A stretch of 64,000 nucleotides of DNA from Gluconobacter kanchanaburiensis NBRC 103587 (lineage in GTDB: Bacteria > Pseudomonadota > Alphaproteobacteria > Acetobacterales > Acetobacteraceae). The notes under the pieces were generated by a model. The model was not told where the DNA came from and made no database searches. It saw only the letters and a program-made list of their open reading frames with translations. The stretch covers positions 1 through 64,000 of the forward strand of contig NZ_BJVA01000003.1 in NCBI RefSeq assembly GCF_007988905.1. Direction: 5' to 3'. Within the stretch, counting starts at the first letter, position 1; every line of letters begins with the position of its first letter. Made by a program: the position numbers and the translations under genes. Below, in pieces: positions 20,184 through 30,200 of the stretch.

Positions 20184-21008
20184 GTGCCATCGTCCGTCCC
20201 TTCAATCCTTCTTGCAGGATGCGGCAAGATGGGAGGCGCGCTACTCGACGGGTGGCTCGCCTCCCCAACACCACCACGCCTTGTCATCCTCGACCGACAC
20301 CGAAGCCGCTCGGACGATACGGTCACCATCGTCCGGACAGCTGCCGAAATCCCTGCCGATTTTCAACCCGACATCATCGTCCTCGCCGTCAAACCAAGCG
20401 CTGCCGAAATCGTGATCGATGCGCTTGGAAAGGCTCTGGGGCCGCGCCTGAACGGTGCAGCCATTCTCTCCGTCATGGCCGGACGCACCTGCGAGACACT
20501 TTCGGACTCTGTCCGGCGTGCTGGAGCCGACATTCCGGTTCTGCGCGCCATGCCCAATACACCCTCCTCGGTCGGTGCGGGAATCAGCGGTCTCTACGCC
20601 TCAACCGCCGCTACCCACGAGCAGAAATCCATCTGTCACGATCTGCTTTTTGCGGTCGGAGACGTCGTACCTGTCGAGAACGAAGACGATCTGTCGGTCG
20701 TCACAGCCATTTCCGGCTCCGGCCCCGCCTATGTGTTCCTTCTGACCGAACTGCTGGAAAAAGCCGGGCAGCAGCATGGTCTGGCACCAAATGTCGCCCG
20801 CCGCCTAGCTCGTGGGACAATCTATGGTGCAGGACGCATGCTCGACGATCTACCCGAAAGCGCCGAAGACCTCCGTAAGGCCGTCACCAGCCCCAACGGC
20901 ACCACCGCCGCAGCGTTGGCCGTACTCATGAAACCCGATGCCTGGCCCCAGACGGTTCCAAAAGCTATTGACGCTGCTACAAAACGGGCCGACGAACTCG
21001 CTGGCTGA
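20184..21008 (+). CDS. proC: Pyrroline-5-carboxylate reductase
   Basis: 274 residues from a GTG start. N-terminal GCGKMGGALL nucleotide-binding loop, VLAVKPSAAEIVI, MAGRTCETL, RAMPNTPSSVGAGISGL, and the family signature AISGSGPAYVFLLTELLEKAGQQHGL plus RKAVTSPNGTTAAAL. It performs the last step of proline synthesis. It is tightly linked to the YbjN-like gene. Confidence 0.95.
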   Translation: MPSSVPSILLAGCGKMGGALLDGWLASPTPPRLVILDRHRSRSDDTVTIVRTAAEIPADFQPDIIVLAVKPSAAEIVIDALGKALGPRLNGAAILSVMAGRTCETLSDSVRRAGADIPVLRAMPNTPSSVGAGISGLYASTAATHEQKSICHDLLFAVGDVVPVENEDDLSVVTAISGSGPAYVFLLTELLEKAGQQHGLAPNVARRLARGTIYGAGRMLDDLPESAEDLRKAVTSPNGTTAAALAVLMKPDAWPQTVPKAIDAATKRADELAG

Positions 21009-21089
21009 CAGTTTCTTTATGGGAGAGAGCTTGTCGGCAGACCGCAATGCTCCCACCATAAAACCAGAAGCTTTCGACAGGAGACCCGT

Positions 21090-21779
21090 ATGGACGGACG
21101 GCAGGACCCCTTTGAATCCGACGACATGGCACTGAGTGATTCGTCGGACATGGTGCAGGAAGCCTTCGACGCCGCCCTTCTCCAGTCCGCCCTGTCGCTC
21201 GCCGGAAACGAGGGATGGCACCGTTTTTCCCTCGTGGACGCGGCCCGCGAAGCCAGTCTTCCCATCGAAACCGTTCGCAGGCGCTATCCGGTCAAGGCCC
21301 TTCTGCTACTCCAGCTCGGGCGCCTTGCCGATGCCAGCGCCCTGCGTGACGACGGCGACGGCGGAACGCTGCGCGAATATCTTTTCGACCTGATCATGCG
21401 CCGCTTCGATATCTTCCAGGAATATCGTGAAGGCGTGCGCGCAGTCCTCCAGGCCGTGCCCTACGACCCGGCTCTGGCGGCTTTTCTGGCCGGCACCACC
21501 CTTGATTCCATGAAATGGCTCGCAGAAGCCGCAGGGATCGACTGCACGGGTTTCGGCGGCGTGATACGCATCAATGCCTTGGCCGGAGTCTGGGCCCACG
21601 CCATGCGGGCCTGGGAAAAGGACGAAAGTCCTGACCTCGCCGCCACCATGGCAGCCCTCGATACGGCCCTAGACCGCGCCGAACGTTACGGCATTCTCAA
21701 ACCCTCAGCACGACGCAAAATGGACGAGGCCCTGAACACAACCGGCCTGCCCGATCACGATCTTGAACTGGAATCCTGA
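21090..21779 (+). CDS. COQ9-like / TetR-like protein
   Basis: 229 residues. The N-terminal 75 residues read as a TetR-type helix-turn-helix (QSALSLAGNEGWHRFSLVDAAREASLPIETVRRRYPVKALLL). The C-terminal half (REYLFDLIMRRFDIFQEYREGVRAVLQAVPYDPALAAF through INALAGVWAHAMRAWEKDESPDLAATMAALDTALDRAERYG) resembles the lipid-binding COQ9 domain. COQ9 proteins present ubiquinone precursors to biosynthetic enzymes. Proximity to ubiK favours a ubiquinone role, but a TetR-family regulator is a real alternative. Confidence 0.65.
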   Translation: MDGRQDPFESDDMALSDSSDMVQEAFDAALLQSALSLAGNEGWHRFSLVDAAREASLPIETVRRRYPVKALLLLQLGRLADASALRDDGDGGTLREYLFDLIMRRFDIFQEYREGVRAVLQAVPYDPALAAFLAGTTLDSMKWLAEAAGIDCTGFGGVIRINALAGVWAHAMRAWEKDESPDLAATMAALDTALDRAERYGILKPSARRKMDEALNTTGLPDHDLELES

Positions 21780-21852
21780 CTTCGGACTTTACGAAGGCAA
21801 CCGGTTCGGACTAGAAGGCCAAAAGCGTGCGCTTCCAAAGAGGCGCATCGAT

Positions 21853-21927
21853 TGGGGTGTAGCCAAGCGGTAAGGCAGCGGATTTTGATTCCGCCATGCG
21901 GAGGTTCGAATCCTCCCACCCCAGCCA
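21853..21927 (+). tRNA. tRNA-Gln (anticodon TTG)
   Basis: Complete cloverleaf: acceptor TGGGGTG/CACCCCA, discriminator G, encoded CCA at 21925-21927. The anticodon stem GCGGA/TCCGC encloses loop TTTTGAT, anticodon TTG (reads CAA). The T arm is GGAGG-TTCGAAT-CCTCC. Confidence 0.95.
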
Positions 21928-22075
21928 GGTCTTTCATGAAAATTGCTGCAACACCGGGCAAAGCGCCATCCGGCACGATATTCCGCCAAGAAATATTGAC
22001 GGCTTTTTATGGAGCCCCTCGGGGAAACAGCTTTATATTGCCGACTGGGCCTTTCTTTCTTCAAGAGGATCGACC

Positions 22076-22966
22076 GTGTCAGCGTCTGTCTGCCTTTTTG
22101 CCTACTACAGCACCGAAGCAACGCTGGCTCCCCACACGCGTCACCTGCTCGCACAAATCGCTGCCTGTGGCTTTGCGATACACATTGCAGCTTCAGGCCT
22201 TTCGGAAGCGGCAGCAACCCTCTTGCAGTCCACTCTCCTGACCGGCCCCGTTCCAGTGACCTCCAAAGTTTATTCCCGGGCCAATACAGGACTAGACTTT
22301 GGAGCCTGGCAGTTTCTGCTTTCGCAGGGATGCGCCAGGGACGCCACCGAGGTTCTGTTCGCCAATGACAGCATTTTCGGTCCTCTTCTTCCCCTGGCTC
22401 CGATTGTCGAGACGATGCGGCAGGAAAATTTCCAGATCTGGGGTATGGTGCGCTCGGAGGCTGTCGTGCCCCATTTGCAGTCATGGTTCCTGTGTATGAC
22501 ACGCGAAGCTCTGGACCAGCCAGCCATTCAGCGTATTTTCAGCCAGCCATTCAGCGAAATGAGCAAAGACGAAATTGTTCTTCACGGAGAACTGGGCCTT
22601 GGACTGGCTATCAAGACTGCTGGTCTGTCTTCTGGCGCGGCCTGGAGTAGTGAAAGGGGCCTCGCACGGCTTCTAGCCCTCAACCCCATGCATACCGACT
22701 GGCGCACGGTCCTACGCTCTGGATCCGCTCCATTCATCAAGACTGAACTGTTGCGCGACAATCCCAGCGGGATCGCTTCTACCCATCTGTGGAGAAAAGA
22801 AATTCCCGACCCCGGTTTCTTCAATCCAGACTGGATCTCAGCCTATCTGGCGTCCACCCCACCCCGCAACCGCTCGAAACCTGCGGGGTTCCGGGCCAGA
22901 CTGGTTCAGGCTCTTGCCAGTGAAGACCGCTTTCACGCAGTCATTGCGCTATTTCTCGGGCGCTAG
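22076..22966 (+). CDS. Rhamnan synthesis protein F (RgpF)-like, surface polysaccharide protein
   Basis: 296 residues from a GTG with AGAGGA seven bases upstream. The family pattern is SKVYSRANTGLDFGAWQFLL and EVLFANDSIFGPLLPLAPIVETM, then FQIWGMVRSEAVVPHLQSWFLCMTREAL, matching RgpF/DUF616-type proteins that act with glycosyltransferases in rhamnose-rich or O-antigen polysaccharide synthesis. No signal peptide or membrane helix. Its 3' end overlaps the large glycosyltransferase gene by 26 bp in convergent orientation. Confidence 0.82.
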   Translation: MSASVCLFAYYSTEATLAPHTRHLLAQIAACGFAIHIAASGLSEAAATLLQSTLLTGPVPVTSKVYSRANTGLDFGAWQFLLSQGCARDATEVLFANDSIFGPLLPLAPIVETMRQENFQIWGMVRSEAVVPHLQSWFLCMTREALDQPAIQRIFSQPFSEMSKDEIVLHGELGLGLAIKTAGLSSGAAWSSERGLARLLALNPMHTDWRTVLRSGSAPFIKTELLRDNPSGIASTHLWRKEIPDPGFFNPDWISAYLASTPPRNRSKPAGFRARLVQALASEDRFHAVIALFLGR

Positions 22967-25661
22967 AGCCCCGACCACTGACCTGTTCCAGAAAATGATA
23001 CAGTTCCTCTGCCTGACTGTCATAGGTCGCCAGAGTATCCCTGTATGGATTGACATAATCATCAAACTGCTCCGGGCGATCCAGAAGTGCTGAAACCGCC
23101 GCAGCCAGTGTCTGCGGTCGGCCATCCAGTGGAAGACAAGTCCCGTTGATCCCGTCCATTACATCCTCGGACTGTCCCCCCGGAGCCGTAGTCACGACCC
23201 AGACATTTCGCGCCAGAGCTTCGCGAACCGTCAGGCCGTAACTTTCCTTCCACTGTGATGGAAACAGAAGCACGTCTATCTGGTCATAGAACGCATCAAG
23301 TTCTGACTGGCTATAAGCCGGGATAATCCGCAAACGCCCCTTCACAGACCAGTCTTCAAGAAAAATAGACTGGAAACCTAGGTTGAGCTTGTTATCGACC
23401 AGAACAAGTTCCCAGTCTTCCCGATCAAGAGACTGCATTGCCTCTTTCAGCAGACCATATCCTTTGACGGCTTCCGTCCCCCCCACAAAACCAAATCTCA
23501 GGACGGAGCCTGCAATTCTGTTCCGCCGGGGCCGATCCGGCCAGCGGAATCCATTCCGATTGACGACAATCCGTTCAGGCGCAACACCGTTAGCCAGATA
23601 GAGACTTCGATGTGCTTCCGAAGGGCTGACAAGAAGCGCCGCCGCCGCCAGAGCCTGACGCATCAGCACTTCCCGATCCTTCAGGTGACGCGCTTCGGGA
23701 ACACAGGCCTGACAGATGGCAGGATCGATTTTGGTCTGGAAACAGTACCGTCCGTCAGAGCGAACCATGAACTGCCGCTCGCACAGCCACCAGGCATCAT
23801 GAAGCGTCAGCACGTAGGGAATCCCACGCTCCTGACAGGCCCTCAACAGCCCCGTTCCCAACCCCTGCGCCGCATGGATATGCACCACATCCGGCTGACA
23901 GGCCTCGAGAACTTCCTCAAATCGGGAGGCCATGGCCGGATTGTCGATCTGTCCCAGCGCGTCCTGATCATCAGGCAATACCGATGCGTAGACCGTCATT
24001 CCATCGATATCGTAACGGATATCGCCATCAGGACTATTCGCTACAGAGGGTCGGGACGTCATAACGCTGACCCGGGCACCTTTCTGTACGAAACGACGGC
24101 CCATTTCTTCAGCCACGATCGTAGCGCCCCCAAAGGAACGAGGCGCAAAATAGACATTCGCCATGAGAATGTTCAGCCCCGGAACGTGCTCCGGCGCCGG
24201 ATATTCGGGCGGCACACCAAAAAGCGCACGCACCTGCGTCTGCGCGATTGCTTCAGGGGAATATCGTGCCATTACATCGCGATAGGCAGCCTCAGCCAGT
24301 TGTCGGCGGGAGATATCGTCCCGCGCAAGAGACAACAGCCCTTCTCGCCAGGCCTCTGCATCCGCCGCAAGGATTCCGTTCTCCTGATCGCGTATGATTG
24401 TCCGGAACGCCGCACACGGAGAACACACGGCCGCAACTCGCACCGTAGCCGCTTCAAGAAACTTGATATTGCTTTTACAGTCGTTGAACAGCGTCCGTTC
24501 CAGAGGAGCAATCGCAATATCCGTCTGTGACAGAGCCTTCAGATAATCGGCGTAAGACAGTTCTGTCAGCCGCTCGACCCGATCTCCGAAACGGTCAAAG
24601 GCCGCTGATAGATGAAGCTGCCCGATCACCCGCAGACACAGTCGAGGCTCCTCTTCCATCGCGGCGAGCAAACCCTTCTCTGCCTGCCGGAAATCGGCAT
24701 CATGCGTATTGGTGCCCGAGCCGTAAGAAACCCAGATGCGATGCTCGCGATTTCGCTCCGAAAGGATAGCAGCAATCCGGAGCGTCTCAGCGTCCAGAGC
24801 ATTCTCCACAACACAGACATCCGACAGGCCCTCCCGACGCATGGCATCAGCCAGAGCTTCGGTAGAGGCAATTCCCCGTCCACAGGCCAACATACATTTA
24901 CGAAACAGCACCACGCCGGACATCAACAGGTCCCGTTCTTCCCTAGGGAGCGTGTCAATATTTCCGTTCTGCCGATACTCAGCTTCGTCAAAGATCAGAT
25001 CATCGACCTCCCAGAACGGCGCGAGGCTCAACCGGTGGGATTCCGCGACCATTTCCAAGACATCGTCGAAACCGGGAACACGATAAAAAATAACATGAGT
25101 ACAAAATTGTAGAGCAGACATACATTGAGAAATATCGCGCCAGTCCATAACCTGAACTGTCCATCCCAATATTTCGAGCGCGGCTTTCTTCTGCCAAACA
25201 CGGTATTTTGAACATTGCCTCAAGGTAAGTTCCGCAATAATCAGAACTCTGGGCTTCAGAGTCTCCTTCACTAGCGCGGACACAGCTTTGTAAGGATGGT
25301 CCGCAGAATTTGCTGCAGCCCCCATCTCGGAATGGTCAAAAGATGCAGCCCGTTTCCTTTTCAGCTTACCGAGTCTGCGGGCCATGGCCTGCCTGATCCC
25401 CGAGACTCCATCATGTTTATAAAGTCGCAGAAACCGAGCAGAAATGTCGCTGACGGGTCGTCCGTTAAGCAGTTCGCCGCGCATCAGAGCCCGGATAGCG
25501 CGCAGCGGAAGCGTCAAACGCCAGGATAATGAAGTCTGGATGAGGAAGAGCTGACGCGTAAGTTGTTGATTTCGCAGTTGTAACTGTTCAGCTCTCAACC
25601 CGTTCAGCCGCGCTGCGCTCTTGTAGCTTTCCGCCAGGATGTCACGCGGGTCATCCCGCAT
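22941..25661 (-). CDS. Large bimodular glycosyltransferase (two GT4-like domains)
   Basis: 906 residues. An N-terminal Leu/Gln-rich helical region (about 1-130) is followed by module A (about 135-480), with EVDDLIFDEAEY, SYGSGTNTHDADF, the LERTLFNDCKSNIKFLEAA stretch and RDQENGILA. Module B (about 490-890) is a classic GT4: YFAPRSFGGATIVAEEMGRRF, HIHAAQGLGTGLL, LTLHDAWWLCERQF, NRNGFRWP, FVGGTEAVKGYGLL, and the EX7E motif ESYGLTVRE. No membrane helices: a cytoplasmic enzyme probably adding two sugars to a surface glycan. Sugar specificity is unknown. Module A is homologous to the middle of the transferase at 27.3-30.5 kb. Confidence 0.88.
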   Translation of the reverse strand: MRDDPRDILAESYKSAARLNGLRAEQLQLRNQQLTRQLFLIQTSLSWRLTLPLRAIRALMRGELLNGRPVSDISARFLRLYKHDGVSGIRQAMARRLGKLKRKRAASFDHSEMGAAANSADHPYKAVSALVKETLKPRVLIIAELTLRQCSKYRVWQKKAALEILGWTVQVMDWRDISQCMSALQFCTHVIFYRVPGFDDVLEMVAESHRLSLAPFWEVDDLIFDEAEYRQNGNIDTLPREERDLLMSGVVLFRKCMLACGRGIASTEALADAMRREGLSDVCVVENALDAETLRIAAILSERNREHRIWVSYGSGTNTHDADFRQAEKGLLAAMEEEPRLCLRVIGQLHLSAAFDRFGDRVERLTELSYADYLKALSQTDIAIAPLERTLFNDCKSNIKFLEAATVRVAAVCSPCAAFRTIIRDQENGILAADAEAWREGLLSLARDDISRRQLAEAAYRDVMARYSPEAIAQTQVRALFGVPPEYPAPEHVPGLNILMANVYFAPRSFGGATIVAEEMGRRFVQKGARVSVMTSRPSVANSPDGDIRYDIDGMTVYASVLPDDQDALGQIDNPAMASRFEEVLEACQPDVVHIHAAQGLGTGLLRACQERGIPYVLTLHDAWWLCERQFMVRSDGRYCFQTKIDPAICQACVPEARHLKDREVLMRQALAAAALLVSPSEAHRSLYLANGVAPERIVVNRNGFRWPDRPRRNRIAGSVLRFGFVGGTEAVKGYGLLKEAMQSLDREDWELVLVDNKLNLGFQSIFLEDWSVKGRLRIIPAYSQSELDAFYDQIDVLLFPSQWKESYGLTVREALARNVWVVTTAPGGQSEDVMDGINGTCLPLDGRPQTLAAAVSALLDRPEQFDDYVNPYRDTLATYDSQAEELYHFLEQVSGRGSSAREIAQ

Positions 25662-25704
25662 CAGTCAAACCTTCACAACCATTAAAACAGACACAGAAAC
25701 AAGA

Positions 25705-25736
25705 AAGGCCGGACCCTTTCGGGGCCGGCCTTCCTG
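25705..25736 (-). terminator. Intrinsic terminator after the RTX-like gene
   Basis: The stem AAGGCCGG/CCGGCCTT is extended by CCC/GGG past one mismatch, with a short TTTC loop. On the minus strand it runs into TTTCTTGTTTCTG, about 35 bp past the stop of the RTX-like gene. Confidence 0.75.
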
Positions 25737-25771
25737 AACCAGTCGTCTCTGTCAGATGACAGATCCGATTA

Positions 25772-27148
25772 TCAGCTCAGGGTAAAGTTCGAGGCATTCA
25801 GATCAGTGACGCCAACGAACGTGATCTTAGAGTTGTCAGACAGCTCGATTGTGGTGTTGCCACCGGCAACCGTAGCGTTTGCGAGAACACTGGCCAGACC
25901 ATTGTCGTTCTGCAGACCGTACTGGTACAGAGCCATCAGGTTGCCAGCAGCGCTGCCGAAGTCGGTGATCGTGTAGTCACCACCAGCAGCACCCTTGGTC
26001 AGGGCGAACAGGTTGGCTGCACCCGAACCACCCGTAAGGGTAGCAGAGCCCGAACCGCCGACCAGCGTGTCAGCACCGGAACCGCCCGTGATGGTCTCGT
26101 CACCCGTGCCAGCAAAAGCGTGCAGAGTGCCGTTGGAGGAAGCGGCCGAAACCGTTTCGCTGCCGTCACCACCGACATACAGGTTGGTGGAGCTGGCGGA
26201 GCCGCCGACCAGCATCAGGTCAAGACCCGAAGCACCAAACAACGTGGACGTACCAGCGGAAACCGTCGTTGCACCCGTGCCGTTCAGGAACGTCAGAGCG
26301 CCGGAAGCCGTGATGGAGTTGGACGTACCACGGATCTGCCAGATATCGGTGGAAGCCGAAATGGTATCGTTCATACCACCCGAAACAGTGCTCATAGCAC
26401 CGGTCGAGAAGTACGTGCTGGAGCTGCCGCCCGTGATGAAGGTGTTGTTGCCGCCGGAAACGGTGTTGTGCGACGTCGTGTCGTAAACCGTGCCGTTGGC
26501 GCCCAGCGTAACAACCGAGCTACCGCCCAGCAGGGTCACCGTATCAGTACCGGAGGTACCGTCGATGGTGTCCTGGCCTTCGGAACGAACAACATTCGTA
26601 CCGCTACCCAGTACGATCTTGTTGTTACCAAGACCGGCGCTGATGGTGTCGTTACCGCTCGTGCCCGTAATGGTGTCGTTACCGTCACCCGTGGCAATGG
26701 TCCAGTTCCCGGAGGAGCTGCCGCCATTGAATGTGTTGTCGCCCACGCCACCAATGAAGGTGCCGTCCTGGTTACCAGCCGTCAGGCTCACGCCTGCCCA
26801 GTCACCTGCGAGAATGCTGACATTCTTTGCGGCGCTGCCCGACAGGTCGAGGCTCACGGCGGAGTTCAGGGTATCCTGGCCCGTCGTGGAGTAGCTGCCG
26901 ATGGAGATGTACTGCGTGGTGCTGTCCGTAAGGGAGAACTGGCCACCCTCGCTAATCAGACCATGACCAACATACGAACCAGACGTGGCATTGCTGCCCG
27001 GAGCCAGATCGTAAGAATCAAGGTTACCACTGTTATGAAGGGTGGAAACAGCAGCTTGATACTGCTGTGCCAGAAGTTGGGTTTGCCCACCAGTGACCGT
27101 GACCGCGAAGGTCTGGCCGGAGGCGCCAACCACTGTAGTAATGGCCAT
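25772..27148 (-). CDS. Cys-free RTX-like repetitive surface/secreted protein
   Basis: 458 residues, extremely rich in Gly, Ser, Thr, Asn and Ala, acidic, and without cysteine. The N-terminal 100 residues lack a Sec signal. From about residue 125 on come repeats with RTX character (GDGNDTITGTSGNDTISAGLG, GTGDETITGGSGADTLVGG, GGSGAANLF), many degenerate. The C-terminus ends hydrophobic (LNASNFTLS), as in type I secretion substrates. Ca2+ binding and T1SS export are inferred; no T1SS genes are nearby. ATG at 27148 with AGGAG nine bases upstream is preferred to the ATG two codons earlier. It has its own terminator, and glycosyltransferase genes flank it on both sides. Confidence 0.78.
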   Translation of the reverse strand: MAITTVVGASGQTFAVTVTGGQTQLLAQQYQAAVSTLHNSGNLDSYDLAPGSNATSGSYVGHGLISEGGQFSLTDSTTQYISIGSYSTTGQDTLNSAVSLDLSGSAAKNVSILAGDWAGVSLTAGNQDGTFIGGVGDNTFNGGSSSGNWTIATGDGNDTITGTSGNDTISAGLGNNKIVLGSGTNVVRSEGQDTIDGTSGTDTVTLLGGSSVVTLGANGTVYDTTSHNTVSGGNNTFITGGSSSTYFSTGAMSTVSGGMNDTISASTDIWQIRGTSNSITASGALTFLNGTGATTVSAGTSTLFGASGLDLMLVGGSASSTNLYVGGDGSETVSAASSNGTLHAFAGTGDETITGGSGADTLVGGSGSATLTGGSGAANLFALTKGAAGGDYTITDFGSAAGNLMALYQYGLQNDNGLASVLANATVAGGNTTIELSDNSKITFVGVTDLNASNFTLS

Positions 27149-27225
27149 TACCATGCACTCCTAAAAAAAGGTTGCCTCGCACCGGCGGCCCTCGGACCAC
27201 CCAAATGATCGAGCGACGAGTCTTA

Positions 27226-27255
27226 CATATATCAGAGCCAGATTAGCAAAAGCAA
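27226..27255 (-). promoter_or_regulatory. Candidate sigma-70 promoter for the RTX-like gene
   Basis: On the minus strand, TTGCTT (27255-27250) and TATATG (27231-27226) are 18 bp apart, about 80 bp before the start codon, in a locally AT-rich stretch. No transcription start is known. Confidence 0.35.
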
Positions 27256-27261
27256 TCCACT

Positions 27262-30200
27262 TTGGACACGATACAGGGAATCAGCGTACGTCATCTGAGA
27301 GTTCAGGAAACCATACCGACAGGAAGTTTTCCGTTTTCATTTCATGAGAACGGAAAAGAGCGGATAATCCGACTCTACAATCAAATCCTTTTATACCAAA
27401 AAAGTTCCCTCAATGTTAATTTCACAGGAAATAAACATTCGCAGCACTACTCCAGTCCCTCTCCTCCGGACAGGCTTTTTCGCACCAAGTTCCTCTCCAT
27501 AGACCCCTCGATCCTGGCAGGCCCATTCGTGAACGTCCCAATCTCCCCGTCCTCCACCTTTCTGAAGGCGGACCATTACGTCTCAAGCCTCGCGCTTCTG
27601 CTAGCCTCCGGAAGCAACGTCCTCGACCCTTCCTCCCTGTCACAGGACCAGTCGGACCACATTCACTTAATAGTGTGGCTGACCATGATCGTAATAGACG
27701 AAAGCCCTACGCCCACAGCCCGCGTTGAATGTTCACCCGAGTTGCGTACCCGGATTGGCCCTGCTGTCCACAGGATACTAGAAGCCCGCCTTTCGGGATG
27801 CGACGTCAGACTTGTTGCACCGGCAGATCAGATCTCTGACGCCTCTTCCGCCTGCGTCCTCCGCGTACTTGACACCGCTGCCACGCCCCCTTCGCTTCAA
27901 TCTCCTTCCCAAATCCCCATCCTTCACATCGGGAACTCGCTCCCAGGAAAGGGCTTGACGCTCTCCCCCGAAGTCACCGTGACCGATAGCGGCAACTCAT
28001 CCTTTCTGACCTTCCTGATCTCCGGCACGCCAGAGAGCTTCAGGGTCCGGGAGCAGATCAGGCTTCTTCTGGACAGCCATCGCGACACACGTCGCCTAAA
28101 GGATCGTGTCACGTCTCTGACGGAGAGTTCGGAAATCAAGACGCAGACAATCCAGCAGCTTCGCGTCTCATTGCGAATGAAATCTGCCGCCGACAGATCC
28201 TCGCAGGTGACAGCGGTTCCTTCAGGTCAGACGGATGGATCACCTCATCCCAAGCTAGAGCTCACAGCATCCACGCCCTGTTCCGCCGAACCAGAGAGTA
28301 CCCCACCAAGCTCCCTTTGGCATCGCATAGGTCGCAAACTGAAACATACGCTCACTCCACAGAGGCCTACTGTATCGGCGTCTGCTCCAGTGTCTAACTC
28401 GGAAACTGAAGCCCCTGAAAACAGGCACTCTTTGCAAACCTCACGACCCAAAGTGCAACGCGTACTCTTCGTCGCAGGGGAGCCGGATACGCCTGGCGTT
28501 CTCTATCGCTGTTATCGCAATGCCGCAGCCGCCCGGGACGCGGGTTTCGATGCTCGTGTCGTGCCCTGCGCGTCGGTGGGATATGATGACATCCACGAGG
28601 CTGACGTCATGATTCTGTGGCGCGTGGAATACAGCGGTCACGTCAGCACCATTCTCGATCTCGCCAAGAGAGAGAATGTCATTACGGTCTTCGATGCGGA
28701 CGACATCGTCTTCGTCCCACATTATGCCCGCGTCGACATGATTGATGGCATCCGTTCGATCGGCGCTACCGAAGAGCGGATCGAACGATGCTTTTCCGAT
28801 ATGCGCCGCACGTTCCTGCGCTGCGATCAGGGATCCGCCACCACGGCGGAGCTGGTCTTTGCGATGCACAGTCTGCGTCCGGTGGTTCATCTTCTACCCA
28901 ACATCTATGATATGGAGTCCCTGCGGCGCGCCCGGCTGGCGCTGCGGATGCGGGGAGAGCCGGGCCGCATCAGTCCAGACGACGATCTGGTCCGGATCGG
29001 CTATGCAACCGGCTCCCGGACCCATCAGCGGGACTTCGCCCCGATTTGCGCCACGATCGCCGACGTCCTCAGACAACGTCCCCAGGCCCGTCTGGTCCTG
29101 TTCCGAGAACCGGAAAACCATCGCCCTGTCCTGATCATGGACGAATTTCCCAGCCTGACATCCGTGCAGGACCAGATCGAATGGCGCGACATGGTCCCGC
29201 TGGACAGACTTCAGGACGAATTTGCCCGTTTTGACATCTCGATTGCCCCACTGGAAACAGGAAACGTCTTCTGTGAGGCCAAAAGCGAGATCAAGTTTTT
29301 CGAAGCCGCCCTGTCGGGGGTCACGACAATCGCTTCTCCGACAGGTCCGTTCAGACGGATCATCCGCCACGGGGAAAACGGATTCCTCGCACAGACACCT
29401 TCGGAGTGGTTCGAGGCTCTGATCGAACTCATCGATAACCCGGAACGACGCGTCCGGATGGCACGCGACGCTTATCATTCTATCCTGTGGCCATTCGGTC
29501 CTCAGGCACAGGCGCGTCGCATGAAGCTCGCCCTCACCTCCATGTGCGGTGACGAGAACGCCGCGCTTGCGATGGAGCTTGCTCTTGGGCGCAACCATCT
29601 CACAAAGGCTGGAACGTTTTCCCGCACCCCGGTCATTCCGGAGAGCCACACACTCTTCCACCATGATGCGCTCGGCGAAGCCCCGGTCACGGTCGTGATC
29701 ACGTCTTACAATTACGAAGCCCATCTTCTGGACGCACTCGAATCCGTTGCCGCACAGACGCTCCCCGTTCTAGACCTGATCGTTGTGGACGATGGCTCCT
29801 CCGACGGCTCCATCGCGCTTGCCAGAACGTGGATGGAACGGCACTGCGCACGCTTCAACCGTCTGATTCTACGACAGTCGGTGGTAAATGCCGGGCTGGG
29901 CGGTGCGCGTAACATCGGAATGGATGCTGCCGAGACCGTCCACGTCATGCAACTGGATGCAGACAATCTCCTGCATCCGGACGCCTGCGAAGTTCTCCTC
30001 GCTTCAATGAGCGAAGGTACGGCCTACGCCTATCCGCTCATTGCGTGCTTTAACGAGGATGGCCCCCTTCTGACGGATCTGAGCGCTGATCCCCATCAGC
30101 AACCCGGCACTCCTAAACTTCTGGGCGACCTGCCATTCAATCCGCTCTCCCTTGTCTCAGGCAATCGTATCGACGCCATGGCCATGATCACGAAATGGGC

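Noticed and set aside
21853-22966. tRNA-Gln as an integration site for the surface-glycan cluster
   Set aside because: No repeat of the tRNA 3' end was found downstream and no integrase is present.
25995-27148. Short repeated DNA in the RTX-like gene as a CRISPR array
   Set aside because: The repeats are degenerate, in frame and code for Gly/Asp/Asn-rich motifs; no regular direct repeats with spacers.
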